Under the pieces are notes generated by a model, which did not search any database, was not told the DNA's origin, and worked only from the letters and a program-made list of their open reading frames with translations. This document shows, piece by piece, positions 1-8,273 of a stretch of DNA of 64,000 nt (position 1 is its first letter; each line of letters opens with the position of its first letter). Origin of the DNA: Mycolicibacterium sp. ND9-15 (GTDB lineage: Bacteria; Actinomycetota; Actinomycetes; Mycobacteriales; Mycobacteriaceae). The DNA is taken from contig NZ_CP142362.1 of assembly GCF_035918395.1 (NCBI RefSeq), positions 4,005,501 through 4,069,500 of the forward strand. The letters are read 5' to 3'. Both the position numbers and the translations under genes were made by a program.

Positions 1-678
1 ATGGGAGTGCTGCTGCGACGGCCCGTCGTCACGATCAGCTGCCACGACGACCTGACCAGTTCGGACCTCGTCGGCCGGTTCATGGTGACCGGTGGGGACG
101 TCGTGTGGACCGACGGGCCGCTCACCCGCGCGGTCAAGGCCGGCGCGATCTGTTATCTCGACGAGGTGGTCGAGGCACGCCACGACTCGTTGGCCATCCT
201 GCATTCACTCACCGATCACCGCCGGGCCCTTTATCTCGACCGGGCGGGTGAGGTGGTGAAAGCGCCCGAGAACTTCATGCTGGTCTGCTCGTACAACCCG
301 GCCTACCGCAGCTCGCTCAAGGAGCTCAAGCCGTCCTTCCGGCAGCGCTTCGTCACGTTGCCGATGACCTATCTGCCGCCCGGCCGCGAGGCCGAGGTGA
401 TCGTGGCGGAGGCCGGCATCGGGCTGGCGACCGCCCGACGACTGGTCGCCTGCGCCACCGCCATCCGCACCGCCGACGAGGCGTTCCACTTCGAGCCCCC
501 GTCGACCCGCGTGCTGGTCACCGCCGCCCACTTGATCGCCGCGGGCGCAGGCGAATTGGGCGCCGCCGAGGCCTGCATCCTCGCGCCGCTGTCGAGCGAC
601 GGCGCCGTCACCGATGGTCTGCGTGAAGTGGCCGTGGCCAGCCTGGCCACCGCCGACACGCCGAACGCGACACACTAG
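1..678 (+). CDS. NorQ/CbbQ/GvpN-type AAA+ ATPase, 5' end outside window
   Basis: This is a MoxR-branch AAA+ ATPase of the NorQ/CbbQ group, which works with a von Willebrand factor A partner (NorD/CbbO) to remodel or activate metalloenzymes. The visible part begins after the Walker A loop, so the gene starts upstream of the window and the Met at base 1 is internal. A Walker B-like stretch (ICYLDEVVEA), the CSYNPAY sensor 1 region and an arginine-rich FRQRFV segment are present. Twelve bases separate its stop from the next start, which suggests an operon with the membrane proteins that follow. The family call is firm; the client enzyme is unknown. Confidence 0.85.
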   Translation: MGVLLRRPVVTISCHDDLTSSDLVGRFMVTGGDVVWTDGPLTRAVKAGAICYLDEVVEARHDSLAILHSLTDHRRALYLDRAGEVVKAPENFMLVCSYNPAYRSSLKELKPSFRQRFVTLPMTYLPPGREAEVIVAEAGIGLATARRLVACATAIRTADEAFHFEPPSTRVLVTAAHLIAAGAGELGAAEACILAPLSSDGAVTDGLREVAVASLATADTPNATH

Positions 679-690
679 GAAGGAGTCTTT

Positions 691-819
691 GTGGACCCGA
701 AGGAGAAGCAGCGCAAGCGAGCACTGATCGTCCTGCAGATCGTCATCTACGGCTACCTGCTGGCGATGTTTCTCATCCAGCTCTACATGTCGTTCGAACG
801 CGGCTGGTGGTCGCTGTGA
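691..819 (+). CDS. 42-residue single-span membrane peptide
   Basis: A short GTG-started frame encodes a basic N-terminus (DPKEKQRKRA), one hydrophobic span (about residues 12-33) and an aromatic C-terminus ending FERGWWSL. An AGGAAGGAG ribosome site lies just before the start. The next gene's GTG at 816 overlaps its TGA, so the two are probably translationally coupled. It resembles the small single-span subunits of respiratory or monooxygenase complexes only in shape. Function is unknown. Confidence 0.65.
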   Translation: MDPKEKQRKRALIVLQIVIYGYLLAMFLIQLYMSFERGWWSL

Positions 820-1499
820 CCGTCACGGCGGCGGTGAGTCTCGAGGACCACCACGAGGAGTCGCGTCTGGCGCAGCGGCGGGCCGACAAATGGATGATCG
901 CGGGCGCCGCGCTGATGGGCATGTGGGCGCCGGGCCTCATCGGATTTCCGATCTTCATGCGGGGCGTGTGGCTGCAGCGCCAGGCGGCGCGCGCCGGCCT
1001 GTCTGTCCGGCCGATGATCGTCACCCTCATTGGATACCTGGTGTTGATCGACGGCATGCTCAACAGCCTGGGGTGGGCACTGGATCTGGTTGCCAACCAC
1101 ACGCTGATCAACCGGGTGTTGATGGTCGGGTGGGGCAACATGTTCGACGCCGGCTACTTCTGGCACTACAACGAGGCGTGGGTCGGGGGCGCGGGCGCAC
1201 CCGGCGAGAAGGCCTACGTAGCGGGCCTGATCCTGACCGTCTTCGCCATGCGGTGCGCGGCGGCGATCGGCTTCCTGCAGATGAAGCGCTGGGGTCATCA
1301 GTGGATGATCGTCACCTGCTGGATGGGTGTGGTGATCTGGTGCGCCTACGTGTTCAACATGACGATGTACGCCGACGTCCGCTACGCCGGAGTCATCTTC
1401 CCGGTCATCGGATGGTGGCTCTACGACATCTTCTACATCACCCCGTTCCTCGCGATCCCGTACCTGCACACGGTCAACCGCGAAATCTTCTCCGACTGA
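816..1499 (+). CDS. Polytopic membrane protein of unknown function in NorQ-linked operon
   Basis: The product has about 228 residues and five or six hydrophobic spans. Conserved-looking polar and aromatic positions face the spans, such as YFWHYNEAW, RWGHQW and YLHTVNRE, with histidines that could bind metal or haem. I chose the GTG at 816 because it overlaps the stop of the 42-residue gene; a GTG at 807 is in frame. I do not recognise the family. Its place next to a NorQ-type ATPase suggests a membrane metalloenzyme or a subunit of one, by inference only. Confidence 0.7.
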   Translation: MTVTAAVSLEDHHEESRLAQRRADKWMIAGAALMGMWAPGLIGFPIFMRGVWLQRQAARAGLSVRPMIVTLIGYLVLIDGMLNSLGWALDLVANHTLINRVLMVGWGNMFDAGYFWHYNEAWVGGAGAPGEKAYVAGLILTVFAMRCAAAIGFLQMKRWGHQWMIVTCWMGVVIWCAYVFNMTMYADVRYAGVIFPVIGWWLYDIFYITPFLAIPYLHTVNREIFSD

Positions 1500-1518
1500 A
1501 CAGGTTAAGGAGCACACC

Positions 1519-1950
1519 ATGACGTCATCGCCGTCTTCGTCCAGCGACGAGAAAGACCCCGCCGACGATCTGCCCCCCGGGACCACGCCCTACTACGCGC
1601 GGATGCACAAATACATCAAGCGGGCCGTGCTCGTGTGCCTGATCGCCCTCGTCATCGAGGGAGCGTTCACGTTGCCATTCATGGCGGTGTGGTACGGCTA
1701 CCCGACCTTGAGCCTGACCGAGGTCTGCAGCGAACTACTCAAGGTCCGCTACTCCGACGACGCACTGGAGTGCAAGGTTCCGTACCCGCCACTGGGTGCG
1801 CCGGAGGGCGCCGAAGGCAAGGACACGGCGCGCGACGAATGGGGAATCCAGCCCGTGCCGAAATACGACCGGATCGGATTCCGCGAGCTGGTGCGTATCC
1901 ACGACGAGCGCGAAGCGCGCCAGGCTGCCGAACAGCAAGGGGCGCAGTGA
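1519..1950 (+). CDS. Single-span membrane protein with charged C-terminal domain
   Basis: This 143-residue protein has a Ser/Asp-rich disordered N-terminus, a PYYARMHKYIKRA stretch, one hydrophobic span at about residues 38-58, and a soluble tail with two cysteines (EVCSELL and LECKVPYPP). A TAAGGAG ribosome site precedes the ATG. It is the last gene of the 1-1950 membrane group and lies 28 bp before the DapB-like gene. No family was recognised. It may be an accessory subunit of the same complex as the 816-1499 product. Confidence 0.7.
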   Translation: MTSSPSSSSDEKDPADDLPPGTTPYYARMHKYIKRAVLVCLIALVIEGAFTLPFMAVWYGYPTLSLTEVCSELLKVRYSDDALECKVPYPPLGAPEGAEGKDTARDEWGIQPVPKYDRIGFRELVRIHDEREARQAAEQQGAQ

Positions 1951-1978
1951 GACCGTTGGCGACAACAAACGCGGTGGC

Positions 1979-3028
1979 ATGACATACCGCATCGTCCAGT
2001 GGACCACGGGAAACGTGGGAAAGCGATCCGTGCGCGCGGTCGCCCTCAACCCGGAGTTGGAGCTCGTCGGGTGCTACGCATGGTCCAAGGACAAGGTCGG
2101 CCGCGACGTTGGGGAGTTGTGCGGCCTCGACCCCCTCGGGGTGACGGCAACCGACGACGTCGACGCTCTGCTTGCCCTCGAACCCGACTGTGTGGTCTAC
2201 AACCCGATGTTCGCCGACGTGGACGAGATGGTCCGAATACTGGTCGCAGGCGCGAACATCGTCTCCACGTCCGAGTTCATCACCGGACATTTCTTCGGTG
2301 GCGATCGCGACCGCATCCTCGACGCCTGCCGGCAGGGCGAGGCGACGATTTTCGGTAGCGGCATCAACCCCGGCTTCATCCAGCTCTTCGCCATTGTGTC
2401 GGCAGGGCTTTCGGAGCGCCTGGCGAAGGTGTCCGTCGTGGAGGCCCTCGACACCACCATCTACAACTCGCCCGCCACCGAAAGGCCCATGGGCTTCGGC
2501 TATCCCATCGACCACCCGGACCTGGCGTCGATCACCGAGAAGGGTTCGGCCATATTCTGCGACGGCGTCCTGCTCGTCGCCGATGCGCTCGGCGTCGAAC
2601 TCGACGAGGTCCGTTGCGACGTCGCGTACGCCCAGACCACCGAAGACCTTCACCTGCCGGGTGACTGGACGATCGCGAAAGGCTGTGTCGCGGGCGTCGA
2701 CGTCGGTTGGAAGGGGGTCGTCGGCGGCAAGGAGGTCATCGAGATCCGCGGCCGCTGGCGCAAGGGTCAGACACTCGATCCGGACTGGGAACTCGACATG
2801 GGCTACACCGTTGAAGTCCAGGGGACACCCACGATCAAGACAACATTGAGTTTCCTTCCGCCTGCCGACTTCGTCGGTGAGACGTTGGACGAGTACATCA
2901 TGCTTGGCCTGTCGATCGTCGCGATGCCGGCCATCACCGCGATTCCTGCCGTCGTTGCGGCACCGCCGGGCATCGCCACCTACAACGATCTGCCGCTGCT
3001 ACTTCCGCGAGGAGTCCTCAATGTCTGA
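1979..3028 (+). CDS. DapB-like NAD(P)-binding dehydrogenase
   Basis: A Rossmann-fold protein of 349 residues with a dihydrodipicolinate-reductase-type N-terminus (QWTTGNVGKRSVRAV). It belongs to the broad group that includes 2,4-diaminopentanoate dehydrogenase and many mycobacterial proteins found near P450s. The reaction is probably NAD(P)-dependent reduction or oxidation of a small substrate, with the exact substrate unknown. The ATG at 1979 was chosen because the cofactor motif follows at once, although the frame is open upstream. Its stop overlaps the start of a paralogue by 8 bp. Confidence 0.8.
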   Translation: MTYRIVQWTTGNVGKRSVRAVALNPELELVGCYAWSKDKVGRDVGELCGLDPLGVTATDDVDALLALEPDCVVYNPMFADVDEMVRILVAGANIVSTSEFITGHFFGGDRDRILDACRQGEATIFGSGINPGFIQLFAIVSAGLSERLAKVSVVEALDTTIYNSPATERPMGFGYPIDHPDLASITEKGSAIFCDGVLLVADALGVELDEVRCDVAYAQTTEDLHLPGDWTIAKGCVAGVDVGWKGVVGGKEVIEIRGRWRKGQTLDPDWELDMGYTVEVQGTPTIKTTLSFLPPADFVGETLDEYIMLGLSIVAMPAITAIPAVVAAPPGIATYNDLPLLLPRGVLNV

Positions 3029-4076
3029 GAGATATCGGGTTATCCAGTGGATGACAGGGGATGTGGGCCGAGTTGGGGTGCGCCATTTCGCGCAGTGCCC
3101 GGTGTTCGACCTCGTCGGTGTGCTGGTGCACAACAAGGACAAGGTCGGCAAGGATGCCGGTGAGATCGCGGGCATGGCACCGATCGGCTTGGCCGCGACC
3201 GACGACGTTGAGTCGATGACCGCCCTCGACGCCGACTGCGTGTTCTACACCCCGGTGATCATGGACGTCGACACCGTCTGCCGGCTTCTGCGTTCGGGTA
3301 AGAATGTCGTCACCACGAGCGGCTTCTTCCATCCGACGGAGACGTTCCGGGACGGCGGCGACAAGATCCGCGCGGCATGCCGGGACGGCGGCACGTCTTT
3401 TTACGCCGGCGGCATTCACCCCGGTTATGCGGGCGACCTCCTGCCGCTCACGCTTGCCCGCATCGCGAGCCGGATCGACAAGATCGAGGTGTGGGAAGTC
3501 GTCAACGTGCTGACCGACGCCCCGATGGATCACATTGACTGGATGGGTTTCGGTAAGGACAAGGACACATTCCTTTCCGAGCCAACCATTCTCGGACTCG
3601 GTGTACCGTTCTTCGCGCAGTCGATGCACATGATCGCCGATGGCCTCGGTGTCACCATCGACGATGTGACCGCCGCCGACGTGCAGGCCGCCACCGCCAC
3701 CGAGGACATCCAGCATGACGAGGGTGCGATCCCGCGCGGAACCGTTGCGGCGCAACACCATCAGTGGACGGCCTGGGTGGATGGCGACCCGCTGATCGTC
3801 TACCACGCGATCTACCTGACCGGGGGGCCCGATCAGCTCGACCCCGCGTGGGACTGGGGCAGAACGCGCTACCGCATCGTCATCGAGGGCGACCCGCCCA
3901 CCGAGCTGACCATGCACGGCTTGGTGGCCGCGGACGGCACCATGACGCACCCGGGCTACACCTGGACCGCGATGAGCGCGATCAACGCGATCCCGGACGT
4001 CTGCGACGCCCCGCCGGGCTGGCTCACCCATCTGGACCTCGGGCTGGTTGCGCCGCGCGGGCTGGTACGCAAATGA
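3021..4076 (+). CDS. DapB-like NAD(P)-binding dehydrogenase, second copy
   Basis: This 351-residue paralogue of the preceding gene starts SERYRVIQWMTGDVGRVGV, with the same nucleotide-binding motif, and shares the downstream pattern HNKDKVGKDAGE against WSKDKVGRDVGE. The tandem copies probably form a heteromer or act on related substrates. Its ATG overlaps the previous coding end (ATGTCTGA), and its stop overlaps the VOC gene by ATGA, so the three are coupled. The true start is 3021 because the cofactor motif begins there. Confidence 0.8.
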   Translation: MSERYRVIQWMTGDVGRVGVRHFAQCPVFDLVGVLVHNKDKVGKDAGEIAGMAPIGLAATDDVESMTALDADCVFYTPVIMDVDTVCRLLRSGKNVVTTSGFFHPTETFRDGGDKIRAACRDGGTSFYAGGIHPGYAGDLLPLTLARIASRIDKIEVWEVVNVLTDAPMDHIDWMGFGKDKDTFLSEPTILGLGVPFFAQSMHMIADGLGVTIDDVTAADVQAATATEDIQHDEGAIPRGTVAAQHHQWTAWVDGDPLIVYHAIYLTGGPDQLDPAWDWGRTRYRIVIEGDPPTELTMHGLVAADGTMTHPGYTWTAMSAINAIPDVCDAPPGWLTHLDLGLVAPRGLVRK

Positions 4077-4498
4077 CCACCGATGAAGGCCCCCTGCAAC
4101 TGCACCATGTCGTGTTCGCGGTGGCGCCTGAACGCCAGGCTGCGATGGCGGCGCTGTTCACCGAACTCGGCTTCACCTTCGACGAGGCCGAACTCACCGA
4201 ACTCGGTGTGCGCGTTCATCTGGACTGGAACCGGGGCATCGAGCTGGTCAGCCCGGTCCCCGGCTCGACGGCGTCGGTGGCGACCACCGTCAACGAATTC
4301 CTCGGCCGCCAGGGCGATGGGGTGTACACCGTCGTGGTCAGGGTGCCGGACGCCTCGGCCGCCGAAGCCGTGGCCCAACGCTACGGGTCCAGAACCCGCT
4401 TCAGGCAGGGCTTTTCGGGGGAAGGCACATTTCTCGACGAGATCGACCTGTCGGTCCTCGGGCTTCCGTTGACGTTCCTCGCCACCAACGTGCCATGA
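4073..4498 (+). CDS. VOC (glyoxalase/epimerase-fold) family protein
   Basis: The 141-residue product has the pattern of a vicinal oxygen chelate protein: LHHVVFAV at the N-terminus supplies the first metal histidine, and NRGIELVSP supplies a glutamate. Methylmalonyl-CoA epimerase belongs to this fold, but the overall motif is too weak to claim that activity. It overlaps the DapB-like gene upstream and a P450 remnant downstream, both by ATGA. Confidence 0.65.
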   Translation: MTTDEGPLQLHHVVFAVAPERQAAMAALFTELGFTFDEAELTELGVRVHLDWNRGIELVSPVPGSTASVATTVNEFLGRQGDGVYTVVVRVPDASAAEAVAQRYGSRTRFRQGFSGEGTFLDEIDLSVLGLPLTFLATNVP

Positions 4499-4614
4499 CG
4501 GAGACACTCGGGCTGCCTCAGGTCCGCCACGAAAACCTGCCCATGTCGCGAGACCGCGCAACTGCGGGCCAACCCCGACGACTGAAGATCCGTGCCGCGA
4601 AGGGATCGTCATGA
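4495..4614 (+). pseudogene. Cytochrome P450 remnant with internal deletion (first of two)
   Basis: A 39-codon frame begins like a bacterial P450 (TETLGLPQVRHENLPMSRDR), then jumps after about 24 codons to a basic tail (RRLKIRAAKGSS) that could be a P450 C-terminus. No I-helix, ExxR or haem-cysteine motif survives. The start still overlaps the VOC stop (ATGA) and the end overlaps the next remnant's ATG, so operon spacing has been kept while the core is gone. The N-terminal match is convincing and the C-terminal match is tentative. Confidence 0.5.
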
Positions 4615-4879
4615 CCGTTGAGGCCAAGCCCAGTATCTTCGACGCTGAGCTGTCGACGCTCACCTACGACATCACGGCCGCGCCGCAGCAGATCTATCCC
4701 GAGTTCCGCGCGGCACAGCAACAGGCGCCGATCGCGCTCGGACCCGTCGGTCCCGAGGTGTTGTCTTACGAACTGGCGCAGCGGATGGCGAATCCGCGCG
4801 CGTCGTCGAACCTGCGCCGTGGAAACCGTTGCTAGGGATGAGCGGACCGACCAAGCTGGCGATAGAGTTCGTCAGATGA
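4611..4879 (+). pseudogene. Cytochrome P450 remnant with internal deletion and frame change (second of two)
   Basis: The first 58 or so codons match a P450 N-terminus, ending VLSYELAQRM where a P450 would run on into the B-helix. From 4808 a different frame reads EPAPWKPLLGMSGPTKLAIE and stops at 4877-4879, which is a typical P450 C-terminus. About 330 residues, including the haem ligand, are missing. The stop overlaps the ATG of the sterol isomerase homologue, showing that the intact gene was translationally coupled to it. Confidence 0.65.
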
Positions 4880-5451
4880 AGTACCGGATCCACCCCGACG
4901 CCCTGCACAACGTCGCTCGGCAGGTTGCCGAAACCTCGGTTGACAACGATGAGATGATCACGCGCGCTGTCGAACTGCTCGCCGACGAGTATCCAGACCT
5001 CATCGATCCGACACCGGGACGGTGGGTCGGCAGCAAGGCCGGCGGAATCCTTGGCAAGGTGCGGTTCCTGTACTTCAGCCCACGCGAGTACATCGTCATC
5101 TTCGGCACTCCGACCGGTACACAGGGATTTTCGGGCCGATACAAGCGGGTGCAGGTCCACAAGTTCCTGCTGGCGGGCCGGATCGACTCCTACGACCTCG
5201 AGTCCGATGACACCAGCGCGACGACGTTGCTGCCCGGTGAGCACACCCGCCAGGAGAAAGGGCAGGCCAGGGGCCTTACCATTTATCCGGGTTCTTGGCA
5301 CATCGAATACGGGCGGGGTGCGGTGGCCACCACGCTGCCCTTCGCAATGGTCGACACGCTGTTGTTGTCACTGGAGTTCGAGTCGGTGCGCCGGTCGGCG
5401 GTCGAGTTCGGCCGTTTGGTCCGCGGGCGACCGCGACCACGAATCCGGTAG
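4876..5451 (+). CDS. ERG2/sigma-1-receptor-like protein (C-8 sterol isomerase family)
   Basis: The 191-residue product matches the eukaryotic ERG2 and sigma-1 receptor family, which moves a sterol ring double bond or binds sterol-like ligands. The C-terminal signature is clear: a LLPGEHT turn, WHIEYGRGAVATTLPFAM, and a final hydrophobic helix. The glutamate of EYGRG corresponds to the essential Glu172 of sigma-1. The N-terminal membrane anchor of eukaryotic members is absent. Its ATG overlaps the P450 remnant's stop. A role on a steroid or terpenoid is inferred. Confidence 0.8.
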   Translation: MKYRIHPDALHNVARQVAETSVDNDEMITRAVELLADEYPDLIDPTPGRWVGSKAGGILGKVRFLYFSPREYIVIFGTPTGTQGFSGRYKRVQVHKFLLAGRIDSYDLESDDTSATTLLPGEHTRQEKGQARGLTIYPGSWHIEYGRGAVATTLPFAMVDTLLLSLEFESVRRSAVEFGRLVRGRPRPRIR

Positions 5452-5469
5452 AAACCAGGTCTATGAGCG

Positions 5470-6768
5470 CTATGCGCCCACCACGGCCGCCAGCGGCCGT
5501 CGGGCGGTCTCGCGCATCGTCAGGATCGTCGCCACGCTGATGACCGCCGCGGCGATCACGTAGAAGGCGGGTGCGATCTGATTGCCGGTGCGGTCGACGA
5601 GCCACGTCGCCACATACGGCGCGGTCCCCCCGAATACGGCGACCGAGATGTTGTATCCGATCGAGTAGCCGCTGGAGCGCACCCGGGTGGCGAACATCTC
5701 GGCGCCGGCGGCCAGGGACGCCGACACGAACACCGACTCGATGGCCGCCAGTGCGGCGTGGGCGGCGACGGCGGCCGCGAGTGAGCCCGTGTTGAACAGC
5801 AGGAACAACGGATAGGCCAAGACCGCGAATGCGATTCCGCCGGTGTACAGGAGCGGCTTGCGTCCGATCCGGTCGGACAGCGCGCCCAGGGGTGGAATCA
5901 GGATGATCGCCACCAAGCTGGCGACGGTGATCGACACGAAGGCGTCCACCTTGGTGAAGTTTAGCGTCTGCGTGAAATATGTTGGCAGATAGGTGAACAC
6001 GATGTAGAAGCCGACGTTGTGAACCACCACCAGGCCCGCGATCTGCAGGATGGGCCGCCACGACGTGCTGATCGCCTCCTTCAACGGCGACGCCGCGACT
6101 TCGCCTTGCTCACGCAGTTTTTCGAACTCGGGGGTGTCGCTCAGCCGCAACCGGATGTAGAGGCCGACCACACCGAGCGCACCGGCGAGCAGGAACGGGA
6201 GCCGCCAACCGTAGGCGTTCATCGCCGACTCGGAGAGCACGGTCTCGAGTCCGATGACGGTCAACGACCCCAGCAGAAAACCGACCACAACCGACCACAC
6301 CAGGAACGACACGACGAACCCGCGGTGTCTATCCGGAGCGTACTCGGCCAAAAAGCACGCGCCACTGCCGTACTCGCCGCCAGCCGAGAAGCCCTGCAGG
6401 CAGCGCAGAAACAGCAACGACAGCGGTGCCAGCACGCCGATGGCGGCATAGCTCGGCACCAGGCCGATGGCCAGCGTCGAGGCCGACATCAGCAGGATCA
6501 CCAGAGCCAGCACACGTTGCCGCCCGATTCGGTCGCCCAACGGTCCGAAGAAGAACCCGCCCAGCGGCCGCATGAAGAACGCAGCGGCGAAGATGGCGAA
6601 AGTGTTCAGCAGCGCCGCTGTTTCGTCACCTGGGGGGAAGAACTTCTCCGCGATGTAGGTCGCCAGGAACCCGTAAATGGCGAAGTCGAACCACTCCACG
6701 GCATTGCCGACCGACGCAGCGGTGACCGCCTGGCGGATCGGCCCGGTACTCGCGCCACGCACAGCCAT
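5470..6768 (-). CDS. MFS transporter, metabolite:H+ symporter (ProP-like) type
   Basis: A 432-residue permease with 12 predicted spans. It carries the family loop motifs GDRIGRQRVL and SDRIGRKPLLY, and an N-terminus (AVEWFDFAIYGFLA) typical of the MHS subfamily that imports aromatic acids, dicarboxylates and osmolytes. The start at 6768 follows the cyclase stop by 4 bp; the longer upstream frame is not coding. It is the last gene of the minus-strand operon that begins at 10943, so it probably imports the pathway substrate or an intermediate. Confidence 0.88.
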   Translation of the reverse strand: MAVRGASTGPIRQAVTAASVGNAVEWFDFAIYGFLATYIAEKFFPPGDETAALLNTFAIFAAAFFMRPLGGFFFGPLGDRIGRQRVLALVILLMSASTLAIGLVPSYAAIGVLAPLSLLFLRCLQGFSAGGEYGSGACFLAEYAPDRHRGFVVSFLVWSVVVGFLLGSLTVIGLETVLSESAMNAYGWRLPFLLAGALGVVGLYIRLRLSDTPEFEKLREQGEVAASPLKEAISTSWRPILQIAGLVVVHNVGFYIVFTYLPTYFTQTLNFTKVDAFVSITVASLVAIILIPPLGALSDRIGRKPLLYTGGIAFAVLAYPLFLLFNTGSLAAAVAAHAALAAIESVFVSASLAAGAEMFATRVRSSGYSIGYNISVAVFGGTAPYVATWLVDRTGNQIAPAFYVIAAAVISVATILTMRETARRPLAAVVGA

Positions 6769-6772
6769 GCCG

Positions 6773-8260
6773 CTACATTCCCTCGCGGCCTTGATCTCCA
6801 ACCGGATCAACGGGTGCCCAGATGTGCGTCGGCGCCGATCGTCCCCGCAGCGTCTCCGATCCCTTCGCCGCCCAACGTTGTCGTTCGACCTCGTCGGCCC
6901 GTTGGAGCGCGGTAGCCGAACAGAGCACACGCGCGCTGAAGTCCTTGGCCCGGTCGGCGAGCCTCGCGGCCTCGTTGACCGCGTCCCCGACGACGGTGTA
7001 CTCGTATCGGTTCTCTGCGCCGATGTTACCCGCGAACACCGAGCCGGCCGAGACGCCGATGCCGAAATCCAGGCGCAGACACGGTAACTCCGCGGCAAGT
7101 ACGCGACCGGTCGTGAGCGCCGCCGACGCCGGATCGTCGACGCGCAGCGGGGCACCGAACACCGCGAGCGCGGCGTCTCCCTGAAACTTGTTGATCAATC
7201 CGTGCCGCCGATCGACTGCCGCGACCACGATGCGGAAGAAGTTGTTGAGGAGTTCGGCGACCTCGGCCGGTTCGTGGGTGACCGCCAACCTCGTCGAGCC
7301 GACCAGGTCGACGAACAGCACGGCGACCTCACGTTCGTCCCCGGACAGCGACTCGTTCTCTTCCACCGCCCGCCGGACTACGTCCTCGCCGACGTGGCGG
7401 CCGAACAGGTCGCGCAACCGGTCACGCTCGCGAAGCCCGGCGACCATGCTGTTGAAGCCCTGTTGCAGACGGCCGATCTCGGACCACTCGTAGACGTCGA
7501 CGGACCGGTCGATGTGGCCGCGTTCCACATCGGCCATCGCGTGGACGACTTCCTGAACCGGGTCCGAGATCGACATGGAGGTCAGGATCAAGGAGCGCAG
7601 GCCGACGACGACCGCGACCAGCGCGAGCACCAGCAGTGCCAGTTCGATGGCGGCCCTCTCGTCGATGAACCATCCCCTGCTGCGCATGACCAACAACGAC
7701 GCGATAGCCACACTCGGCAGCGCGGTACACACCGTCCACATCAGCAGCAGTCGGGCCCGGACGCCGGGCGCGGTCAGCCGCGGTGTGGTGGAATCCGGTG
7801 CCACGCTGGCCAATACGGGTCGCAATGTTCGCAAGGTGAACAGGAAGCCGGTGCAGACGGTGGCGATGGCGCCGAAGAGCATCGCCGAGCCGATCACGGC
7901 CAGCGGTTCGGGACCGGCGTCCAGGTTCAGTGGTATCAGGACCGCGGCGGTGAGTATCCACGGCGCCACCGTCGCTGCGGACTGGCGGCGCATCATGTAG
8001 AGCGTTGAGCGGCGTTCGGCGGTGGTGGGGGTGCGGCCCGCACGCAGATAGCGCAGGGGCGGACGCAAGATGTACACGGCGCTGACTGCGACGGTGGCGG
8101 TACCCACCACGAGCAGCACCGCCGTGGTGATCACGTTGCCGAGCGTCATCACGCTGCGCCCAGCCAGGGCTGCGACCAGCACGATGACCTCGGCGGCCGT
8201 CAGCAGGTAGGCGGACGCGAGCGCCGCCGCATACCGTTGAAGCAGGCGGCGTGGCTTCAC
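6773..8260 (-). CDS. Membrane-bound class III adenylate cyclase with HAMP domain
   Basis: The 495-residue protein has six hydrophobic spans in the first 240 residues, then a HAMP-like linker (SISDPVQEVVHAMADVERG) and a C-terminal cyclase domain. Catalytic residues look intact: VDLVGSTRLA metal aspartate, NKFQGD with lysine and second aspartate, and TVVGDAVNEAARL with Asp, Asn and Arg. It resembles the mycobacterial Rv1318c-Rv1320c/Rv3645 cyclases. It lies 13 bp behind the 100-residue gene and 4 bp before the transporter, which puts cAMP synthesis inside a catabolic operon. Confidence 0.9.
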   Translation of the reverse strand: MKPRRLLQRYAAALASAYLLTAAEVIVLVAALAGRSVMTLGNVITTAVLLVVGTATVAVSAVYILRPPLRYLRAGRTPTTAERRSTLYMMRRQSAATVAPWILTAAVLIPLNLDAGPEPLAVIGSAMLFGAIATVCTGFLFTLRTLRPVLASVAPDSTTPRLTAPGVRARLLLMWTVCTALPSVAIASLLVMRSRGWFIDERAAIELALLVLALVAVVVGLRSLILTSMSISDPVQEVVHAMADVERGHIDRSVDVYEWSEIGRLQQGFNSMVAGLRERDRLRDLFGRHVGEDVVRRAVEENESLSGDEREVAVLFVDLVGSTRLAVTHEPAEVAELLNNFFRIVVAAVDRRHGLINKFQGDAALAVFGAPLRVDDPASAALTTGRVLAAELPCLRLDFGIGVSAGSVFAGNIGAENRYEYTVVGDAVNEAARLADRAKDFSARVLCSATALQRADEVERQRWAAKGSETLRGRSAPTHIWAPVDPVGDQGREGM

Positions 8261-8273
8261 GCAGTGGACGGTA

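Noticed and set aside
4073..4498. Methylmalonyl-CoA epimerase for the mutase pathway
   Set aside because: The VOC fold is supported but the specific epimerase residues are not visible. It lies in a different operon from the mutase and lacks the regulon operator.
6769..7155. 129-codon N-terminal extension of the MFS transporter
   Set aside because: The extension is antisense-like low-complexity sequence overlapping the cyclase 3' end in another frame. The transporter's family N-terminus begins at 6768.
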